From the NCBI GenBank assembly GCA_963978905.1, contig OZ022256.1, positions 2,711,501-2,775,500 on the forward strand: a DNA stretch of 64,000 nt, given 5' to 3'. The position numbers were made by a program, and so were the translations under genes. Under the pieces are notes generated by a model. It worked only from the letters and a program-made list of their open reading frames with translations. It had not been told where the DNA came from and did not search any database. The DNA comes from Trichostrongylus colubriformis. Its lineage: Eukaryota; Nematoda; Chromadorea; Rhabditida; Trichostrongylidae. Of this stretch, positions 56,819 to 64,000 are shown piece by piece. Each line of letters starts with the position of its first letter. Position 1 is the first letter of the stretch.

Positions 56819-57838
56819 GGGTTGAGGAATAGCTTCCCACCGTTTCATTATTCTCTGTGTTTCGCAAGGCTCTCTTCATTCGACGAAGCATATATATGTG
56901 TACGATAGAGCTTTTCTGCTCTACGAAACAGTGCTATTTGTTTTTCGATTCCTCTGATTGCTTAATATTTATGAGGTTTAGAAATGAAGTAATCTGAAGG
57001 CGAAATTCGCACTCCCGACATTTCCCTTTCTTCGCCTGCCATCGAGGATAAAAAATGTATGCGCACATATTCCCGATAGAGCTTTTTCACCTCTTCAAAA
57101 CGATTTCATTTGTTTCTGATCGTCTGATTGTTTGTTATTTTTAAGGTTCAGAAATGGAGTAATTTGTAGGGAAAAATCTGCACCTTTAGCGCCCAGAGGT
57201 CCAAAAAACTGCCCTTTTCCACGTCAGATGAAATCAAATGAGGGAAAACGACATCCCTTAGCCATCTACTGTTACAACTGAGGGGTTTCTAGTACGATAA
57301 AAGTGTTTGGTAGAATCACGATTTTTTGCGAAAAAAGTGCGGATGGGTTTTTACCGTGTACCCCATTTCTAAGCCTCAAGAATATCAAACTGTGAAAGAG
57401 TTCGGAAGACTGCTGGCACCATGTTGTAGAGTAAAAAAAAGCTCAATCAACCTATACAAACGTTCTCTTCAATCTCGATGGTAGGCTAGGAAGAGAAGAT
57501 ACCGAAAGTGCACAATTTTGCAACAAGCGATTCGAATAACAAGCAATGGCTTTTTGTAGAGCTTAAAAAGCTCTATCGGAAACATATGCGCATACATATT
57601 TTGACCTCGTCGGCAGACGAAGAAGAGGAAATGTCGCGAGTGCGTTTGATTTTTGCCTTCAGATTACTTCATTTCTGAGCCTCATAAATATTAAGCAGTC
57701 CAAGGGATTGAAAACAATGAGCACCATTTTGTAGAGCAGAAAAAGCTCTATGGAACACATATATAAGCTTGTCGAAAGATGAAGACAGGGTTGCGAAACA
57801 CAGAATAAAAAAACGGCGGAAATTTAATCCCCAACCCA
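56819..57838. mobile_element. Family G palindrome, diverged copy 2
   Basis: GGGTTGAGGAATAGCTTCCC faces TTTAATCCCCAACCC. The hairpin word GATAGAGC..GCTCTAC and its relatives recur near 56906, 57077, 57425, 57560 and 57735. Intervals of about 170 bases match the larger copy. The arms match less well and no TA pair is preserved. Confidence 0.8.
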
Positions 57839-57839
57839 A

Positions 57840-59220
57840 CACTTCAGAAGTGGTGATGTGTGGCGAAACTCGCATTGAAAAAACGCGGCCTGGGGACTTC
57901 TCCCGCTACACGGCATGTGGTCCTGCGGTCCTGCAGGGGTAGTTGCCAGGGAAGGGAGGAGCAACGATCGCGGCCGGCTAAATCAGCCTCTGCCCTGTCC
58001 GCAGTCTATCCCGTGCTAGTGACGCAGAGGGGACACGGAGAGAACGAGGGATTTTCGGGTTCCTATTTCTCGGTTTTTTTTTTGCAATTTTATGTCGATC
58101 TTTCACTACTGTTATACTGCTAAGCACCCCCACACTTTCACATCCCACAGTTCGTCAAACTGACCTTTTCCTTGTCTTTAAAAACCCCAGCACAGGCAGA
58201 GGGTCTGGGTTGCTAATGGGACCCGTAATTCGGAGACCCCGTAAGTCTTCTCCACGGGCGTGTACATTATGTCGAATTTTCGCGCGGCACGAGTGACGCC
58301 ACTGATTTTTTCGCGTGTGATTGCGTACATTGTAACACTCCCTTAAGAGTTTTACGCTCGCATGAGTTATTTCCTACTTAGGATTGTTACCATGTAATGC
58401 TATCGCTTCTTTTGCTTTAAAAAGCATTTATGCTATTATTTTGTCTTTTGGGGTACAAAAGTTATTGTTTCCAGATAATGATGAGATAAGTAGCTATTTC
58501 TTGAAGGACCTCCGTGGTACCAAACCCTTGGGTCGTCCTGAAACCCCCTCGACACATGCCGCTATTCTCCAAAAGGTTGAGCCGTTTTAATTTTCATCTG
58601 CGACGCTGTGTCCGTACTATAGCTAAGTGCATCCTGGTGAAAGGAGGGGGGGGGGGGTGCACTTCTTATTCAAAGTGATAAGAAATTTGCATGAGTGACG
58701 TACGTATGTACGTACAGATGGTCGCATTTGTGTGCAAAAATTGCAAATATGTGCGCATGGGAAAAAGAATGTAATTGTCAGAACCCTTCTACAAGTTCGT
58801 TATTCATCGATGAATCTCCCCTCTCCCTGCAATATGTTTTTCTGCTATGAAGCAACCGACAATCCGGTCCATCCCATCCTCAAAGTGGTCACTTCCGTTG
58901 CTGATTAACACGATGCATCCGCCACGATTAAGATGAAGATGTGTTTATTTTCTCTACCAACAACCGCTTATCTCCATGATATCAAACATTAATGTACCGT
59001 AACCTGTGTGTATGTGTGTCAGCTCGCCATCGTGGTAACATCGTGAATGATTTACAAAACAAAATGGAATTACATAAAAAACCGAAAAGTTGGACATATG
59101 TGAGTGTTTGTGTGGATGAGAACAGAACAAGCAGGAGGGACGAGCTGCATTGAACAAGATCAATTATTGTGACCCAATTGTGCGTATGTGTGTGCAGCAG
59201 CGCAAATCATCGCGATCGTT
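57840..59220. other. Region downstream of flp-17, no supported gene
   Basis: It holds a worn D2-like end near 58258-58345 (GGGCGTGTACATTATGTCGA), a G tract near 58647 and an ORF at 58384-58590 without splice context. AATAAA words on the minus strand near 58944-58949 could serve as a distal flp-17 signal. Confidence 0.35.
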
Positions 59221-59228
59221 ATCGATCG

Positions 59229-59234
59229 TTTATT
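59229..59234 (-). terminator. Polyadenylation signal of flp-17
   Basis: AATAAA on the minus strand lies 24 bases after the TAA, giving a very short 3' UTR. Confidence 0.5.
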
Positions 59235-59257
59235 GACTAGTTGTTGTGGCGTGTTGT

Positions 59258-62200
59258 TTACTTTCTGCCGAACCGAATATATTGGCTTTTTCTCTTCTGC
59301 TGCATGTCGAATGGTGCCGAACGACCAAATCGTACGAATGCTGACTTTCTTTTTTCTACGTCCTTAAGCAAATTAATTAGGAAGAGTTTGATACAATTAC
59401 AGTTGTAGCACCCTAAAGCCGCGTTCATACTTTGCGCGCTGACGCCGACAGCGGCGGCATTCCCATGACGCGCTCCGTTTGCAAAATGCTTGACCCAACC
59501 ACACTGCAGTATGGTGATCGTGGCGAGAGCCCACAAATTGCGTTCGAAATTCGTATAGCTTGGCACTCTGCCAAGATTCGAATCCGAATACGTAGGCTCT
59601 AACCACGATCATCATGCATAGTTTGGCATCATGCCAAGATCAAATTCGAATCCATGGGTACTCGCAAACTGGTCATACAGTAGTATGGCTGGGTCGAGCG
59701 TTTTACAAACGGAGCGCGTCACCGGAGTGCCGCCGGTGTCGACGTCACTGCGCATAGGATGTACGCGGCCTAATCGCCCACTGGCTCATCTACGCACTTG
59801 CTGCCTTGTTTGGTAAGGCCACGCTCTGACTTAGCGGTCTTACTAGCGGTCTTACTTAGCGGCAGGACGTGGCCGCAAGTCTCTGTGTGTCTTATTGCCT
59901 TCGTCGTCTCTGCAACTCCCCCGTGCCACTCAGCCTCGCTGGCTGCGGACGTGGCTAAGCCCTGTCAGCGCAAGGTATGTACTAGGACGCGGCCTAATTG
60001 CCCACTGGCTCATCTACGCACTTGCTGCCTTGTTTGGTAAGGCCACGCTCTGACTTAGCGGTCTTACTAGCGGTCTTACTTAGCGGCAGGACGTGGCCGC
60101 AAGTCTCTGTGTGTCTTATTGCCTTCGTCGTCTCTGCAACTCCCCCGTGCCACTCTGCCTCGCTGCCTGCGGACGTGGCTAGGTCCTGTCAGCGCAAAGT
60201 ATGAATGCGACCTAATATTTGCCAAGACCATGATGGTGTCCCAGCAAAAGGCGTCACTCGTAAACAACGTAAAGCACTGGATCGAATCTCACTGAAGCCG
60301 ACCGAGAATTTTCTTCGGAGCCACAATGTTGATGTTCCACCCCGCAGTAAAAGGTGGGTGGGAGCATTTCTGTAGTGGTTATGCGATATTATGTGCCGGT
60401 GAATGGGCTTGAATTCAGTTGGCCGTGGCGGAGATCCACCTACTGACTGACAACATAAAATATGACTGAAGGCACCACTCACTCCAGCGTCGTCAGACGA
60501 TCTCTTTCCGAAACGAACGAATGCTGACTTGCGCTTCTCCATGACGCCTCCTGGAGCTGCTGAAAAACGAAACAATATTAGATATAATTTATACATACAT
60601 ATACTGTACAATAACAACACTACCAAGTTATATGCGGTACAGACCACCACATTCCCATCTACAGTAACCAGTAACAATATGGACTATCTGCGAACTCCAT
60701 GACATAGCCATATGCTAAAGCTGACCGCTCGTCGCCCGCGCCACGGTCCGAGTTCGGATAGCTGCGTGCTTGGTCGATGAAGTGATAGGAAAAAGCTAGG
60801 CCGCGTTCATACTTTGCGGTGACGGCGGCAGGGCGTGGTCGCGTAGCTTTGCGTCTCCGCTTTTGCCCCTGTCTCGTTGCCTGCGTCGTCTTTGCAGCTA
60901 CCTTGTGACACTCTACCTCGCTGCCTGTGAACGCAGCCACGTCCTCCCGGCGCAAAGTATGAACGCAGCTACGCCTTCCGGCGCAAAGTATGAACTCAGC
61001 CACGCCCTCCCGGCGCAAAGTTGAACGCAGCCTTAAGAGATTTCAGGTAGAACATGATTTGTGCAAAAATTGTCATTACATTAATTTAATGTCCACTATA
61101 GGACTGTACAATGTGAGACTGTAACGTGGGGGTCGTGTACACCTACAACCCTTTAGAAATCTGTTCTTCTAACAAGTATTTTCAGGTATTGTTATACGTG
61201 TGGGGAGGAGGGAGTGGGAGAAGGGGAAGGTGTTGTCGATTTAGCATGTTTAGTTTGGTAGATTATGATCCCAAAACCCTCCTGCCTGTGCTATCAGAAC
61301 GCTCTTCCGCATTTTGGTGCTTTTACGCCCCGCCCCCCGCGTTTTTCTCTTAATTATTCAGGATTCCAAGGCAGACAAAATTTTTCGAGATGTTTACGTG
61401 CATCATCCGAAGCAATCAAAACCAAAGCCCCACCAGCAAAACATACGAATTCATGAAATTTAGATTAGAATCTGAATTTTAGATGCGATCAACTTCCTTA
61501 TCGAGCCATCAAAAGGTACCGTAATTATACAGAAATTTACGTGACATCACTGCTATTTTCACGCATACTTTCCTAGGCTACCGTAAGAGAAGAAACGGTG
61601 TAAAGCTGAAAAGTTATACAGTATAGTGTGACTTCTGAGCATACAAATTGACGAGTGCTTCTTTGTGTGTGAAAACAAAAAGGGAGGGGGCATCATGTAG
61701 GTAGCGCAATTACCGTATTGCACCAAATACATGCGCATACATATACAGTCCGTTACAGAGCGCGTGATGGCCTACGGACTTGGGTGAGAGTGTACCAAAC
61801 TTCCTCACCCCGCCACACACTCTCTCTTGCCACGCACTCTCACTCTCGCCACTCACTCGTATCCGTTGGCCACGCCCAATTAAACGCCATCAAATGGAGT
61901 ATAAACAATATGTTTGCCATGGTATCAGATGCATTGGGATCATTACGTTTTGACACTACGAAACGTGAGCCTCACTCCTTGAGTTAGATCAAAGTTTTCC
62001 TATTTATGAACAAAAATAAAAAAAAGTAGAATCAGCACTCGAATTTTCAATGCATTTTTGCCAGACTAGAGCAAGGAACTATTCGCGCGGAGTGACGCAT
62101 TTCGCGTGGCGTGATGAACTCGCTGGACAGTTTTGACGTGAGTCCTATGTATCGCATGACCCTATTAGACCATCAAGGCACTCCAAGGAGTCGAGTAAAA

Positions 62201-63813
62201 TAGTCACTCCATTACGACACTCCCACTCTTTGGGGTCCTAATACGACCTCTCCCCTTTTTTGACTTCTACATTTTTAAACGTTTGACATTTTTAAACATT
62301 TTTAACGTTTAGAATTTTTTTAGATAAGATTCTTGAGGTAATAACATTCAGTGATACATGTTTTAGTGGGTTTCTATTTTATAATTGACTTAGACCAATT
62401 TACAATTTATCATTTATCAAGTCACTTTATCAATCGACTTATACAAAACCAATACTAAAGCAAAAAAAGATATTTATTTCACATTTCCTTATCCGCATTC
62501 GCTATGAAATACCTTTCGTCTCATCTCCACACTGAAAGCTTAGGTTCTAGCGCTCATCGCTGACCTCTGCAGGTACAACTCCCCCCCCCCCCTGTCGAGG
62601 AATCCTCCACTCCCTGTGTAACCTGTCCACCAGACGGCAATGGTTTTGCTTTCGAGGATTTTGAGTGAAAGTGCGCTGGCCGTGCTGCGCTTCTCGGCTC
62701 ACGGCCATCTTGTCTCGCGCTTTGCGCGCAATTCAAAACTCGCGCGCATAGCGTTTGTTTTTCTGCCATCGTCTGGGCCCTATTCAGCAACTCACTCTCT
62801 GTCCACTCTCTTTCCCATGTCACCCTTAAGCTCAGGCCGACGTGAGACTTCGCGATTTAGAGATTTGCGGTGTCGTGGCTTCGCACGCGAAGTTGCGGCA
62901 ACGCAAGACCGCAGTATGTATATGAAAGCGCGACGCAGCGAAATTGCAAGGAGCGCCTCTCACTGGATACTGGGTCAGCGGTATCCGTTTTCCATCTGTG
63001 CTCCAGCGATGACATAGATTACAAATGCAAACAAGTTCAAGATGGCCCGCAACCCTAAGAAAAGTGCACTTGGGATAACATGCTCAGAAATATCGCCCGC
63101 AAAAATCTGACGCCACGTTTATACTTTGCGGTACTGGCGGCAAGGCGCTTCTGCGCGTGTGTGCTTCTCCACCTATGCCACCCGGGTGTAGGTTGGGACC
63201 CACGAATCTAGGCCGTGACCCTGTAACAGCCTGTGGCCTTTGACCTAAGCCTTAAATAATTCAGATAATTTGTTCATGTAAATCGTGCCCTCCTTGCAAG
63301 TCTGTTCCGTTGTATAGTCAAATTGTCTGAATTATTCATGTCACAGGGCAAAGGCCACAGGCTGTCACATGGTCACGGCCTAGATTCGTGTGTCCCAACC
63401 GTCACCCATGCCACCCCGTCCCATTGTCAGCGTCGTCTCCGCACCTCTCTGATGCCTTTCTGCCTCGCTGCTGAATGCAGCCACGCCCTGTCGGCACAAA
63501 GTATGAACGCGGCCTAACACATGTGGGTGAGCGGTCCATGTTGGCTTCGAAAATCGTCGCCAACATCATCGTTCGGATGGGAGTGCGATTCACTTTTGTC
63601 GAGTACAGTTTGAGTAATTGCCTCACCTGTTTCCACATTAGTATCTTGAAGTAGGTACTGTAGTTCAACAAGTGATCCTTGAAGTGTATCGTGGAGACGG
63701 CACAGATGTAGTGAGGGGAACTGGCGACAGAACTGCTCTGACAATTGATCGTCGCTGGAGCTCGCGGCGAATGAGCAGGCGACCAGAGACAAGACAAATA
63801 CCACGCACAACAT
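59258..63813 (-). CDS. flp-17: FMRFamide-like neuropeptide precursor FLP-17
   Basis: Secreted neuropeptide precursor. Exon 1 (63813-63627) gives a signal peptide (MLCVVFVLSLVACSFA) and a spacer with two cysteines in EQFCRQFPSLHLCRLH. Exon 2 (60559-60483) gives EKR-KSAFVRFG-KR. Exon 3 (59362-59258, TAA) gives EKR-KSAFVRFG-R, then KR-KSQYIRFG-RK. Phases join for 122 residues. Each peptide is bounded by basic cleavage sites and ends in Gly, the amide donor, so amidated KSAFVRF (twice) and KSQYIRF (once) are expected. C. elegans flp-17 encodes the same peptides in the same numbers. There its product acts on the EGL-6 receptor to inhibit egg laying. The start lies 4 bases after a GATTTTCAG acceptor. 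Introns of about 3.1 and 1.1 kb are filled with MITEs. Extra exons in intron 1 are not excluded. Confidence 0.95.
59415..59774. mobile_element. Family A variant with a large palindromic core, in flp-17 intron 2
   Basis: AGCCGCGTTCATACTTTGCG and GATGTACGCGGCC form the ends, with TAA outside on both sides. The core pairs ACGCGCTCCGTTTGCAAAA with TTTACAAACGGAGCGCGT and ACCACACTGCAGTATGG with ATACAGTAGTATGGCTGG. It includes TTGGCA..TGCCAA hairpins. The core differs from other family A copies. Confidence 0.75.
59776..60223 (+). repeat. 224-bp tandem duplication containing family A MITEs
   Basis: GCCCACTGGCTCATCTACGC at 59776 recurs at 60000 and the two 224-base units match almost exactly. Each contains one family A MITE (59816-59993 and 60040-60213) with an extra internal repeat TAGCGGTCTTACT. 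The second unit ends AAGTATGAATGCGACC. Confidence 0.9.
60799..61033 (+). mobile_element. Family A MITE with triplicated right end, in flp-17 intron 1
   Basis: It starts GGCCGCGTTCATACTTTGCG. The right end CGGCGCAAAGTATGAACGCAG is then repeated two more times as about 34-base units (to 61033), each with the CGCAGC(C/T)ACGCC spacer. Confidence 0.85.
61040..61740. other. flp-17 intron sequence without recognised element
   Basis: Short ORFs only, no exon-like segment with RFG or dibasic motifs on the minus strand. Confidence 0.35.
61745..61885. mobile_element. Family J palindrome, copy 2 (diverged)
   Basis: ATACAGTCCGTTACAG, GGCCTACGGACTTGGGTGAG and CACTCTCACTCTCGCC resemble the element at 14946-15103. 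The right arm is worn. Confidence 0.55.
61890..62830. other. AT-rich flp-17 intron 1 sequence
   Basis: Apart from a C tract near 62580 nothing could be identified. The ORF at 62640-63017 overlaps a family F piece and is not supported. Confidence 0.3.
62834..62960. mobile_element. Family F palindrome, copy in flp-17 intron 1
   Basis: GCCGACGTGAGACTTCGCGA and TTCGCACGCGAAGTTGCGG are followed by GTATATGAAAGCGCGACGC, as in the palindrome at 54233. The right end is worn. Confidence 0.6.
63111..63514 (+). mobile_element. Family A MITE interrupted by family B
   Basis: The left half CGCCACGTTTATACTTTGCG to TATGCCACCC and the right half ATGCCACCCCGTCCC to AAGTATGAACGCGGCC make one MITE when the insert at 63184-63407 is removed. 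It is in flp-17 intron 1, about 110 bases from exon 1. Confidence 0.88.
63184..63407. mobile_element. Family B palindromic element, copy 2, with 9-bp target duplication
   Basis: GGGTGTAGGTTGGGACCCAC and GTGTGTCCCAACCGTCACCC are inverted ends. ATGCCACCC lies on both sides (63175-63183 and 63408-63416). The 224-bp interior is a palindrome with a small loop and no ORF. Confidence 0.92.
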
Positions 63814-63823
63814 GACCCTGAAA
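63814..63823 (-). promoter_or_regulatory. Trans-splice acceptor of flp-17
   Basis: The minus strand reads CTGATTTTCAG, then GGTC, then ATG. Confidence 0.65.
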
Positions 63824-64000
63824 ATCAGGTTATTTTTAGTAGCCGTCTTGCCTTTTTAGATTATGAACAGCGGTGACCGGTTTGAGATGTGAGCGAAAAT
63901 TAGTAAAAAGAAGACGAGATGCTCAATCCGCGGCACAGGCAGCACTAGAGGGCAAAATGCTAACAACTAAGTTTGATATTTTGATTTTCAAAGTCAGTAG
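63824..64000. other. Upstream of flp-17, window edge
   Basis: This should contain part of the flp-17 promoter. No element could be named from sequence alone. Confidence 0.3.

Noticed and set aside
59570..59660. TTCGAATCC-type B box suggesting a tRNA gene
   Set aside because: It lies in the hairpin core of a family A variant. No acceptor stem or A box at tRNA spacing was found.
1..64000. CRISPR arrays, rRNA genes, operons of the bacterial kind
   Set aside because: The window is eukaryotic. Repeats are inverted or dispersed, not regularly spaced. No rRNA-like sequence was seen, and gene spacing (several kb) is too wide for nematode operons.

Overview
This is nuclear DNA from a nematode, most probably a strongylid (hookworm-like) parasite. 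The evidence is many small exons with TTTCAG-type acceptors, start codons sitting 2-16 bases behind a splice acceptor (the signature of spliced-leader trans-splicing), recognisable nematode orthologues including an FMRFamide-like peptide gene, and a mariner that resembles those known from hookworms. The genus is an inference. No coding region here can be read as one long ORF, so I assembled genes by hand from splice sites and reading phase.

Five complete gene models can be built. (1) snr-1, the spliceosomal SmD3 protein, minus strand, 22860-21458, 5 exons, 140 aa. (2) snx-13, a PXA-RGS-PX-nexin-C sorting nexin with an N-terminal membrane segment, plus strand, 27725-34491, 22 exons, 981 aa. 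(3) A fructosamine-3-kinase, plus strand, 40108-43445, 8 exons, 312 aa. (4) An MFSD5-type major-facilitator transporter, plus strand, 46636-52231, 10 exons, 475 aa. (5) flp-17, a neuropeptide precursor carrying two KSAFVRFG and one KSQYIRFG, minus strand, 63813-59258, 3 exons, 122 aa. The first exons of an unidentified signal-anchored protein start at 9955 on the minus strand, and several orphan minus-strand exon candidates lie at 1.4-2.1 kb and 11.2-16.5 kb.

The rest is mostly repeats. A decayed RTE-like LINE lies at 2.2-3.6 kb and a full-length but frameshifted mariner at 6.1-7.3 kb. At least ten families of palindromic, non-autonomous DNA elements occur, here called A to K. Family A has about 14 copies with ends GGCCGCGTTCATACTTTGCG and TTA/TAA flanks. 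Families C, H and I abut TTAA. Family B has a 9-bp target duplication. Family G is a 1.36-kb palindrome with TA flanks, built from degenerate repeat units. A tRNA-like SINE is present in three places. Nested insertions (B in A, C in D) give a relative age order.

Layout: 0-10 kb repeats plus the 5' part of a minus-strand gene; 10-21 kb repeats with orphan exons; 21.4-22.9 kb snr-1; 23-27.7 kb repeats; 27.7-34.5 kb snx-13; 34.5-40 kb intergenic with the large palindrome and nested elements; 40.1-43.8 kb fructosamine kinase; 44-46.6 kb repeats; 46.6-52.2 kb transporter with element-loaded introns; 52.4-58.6 kb repeats; 59.2-63.8 kb flp-17 with long, element-packed introns. The genes are unrelated housekeeping or neuronal functions, and nothing suggests one joint pathway.
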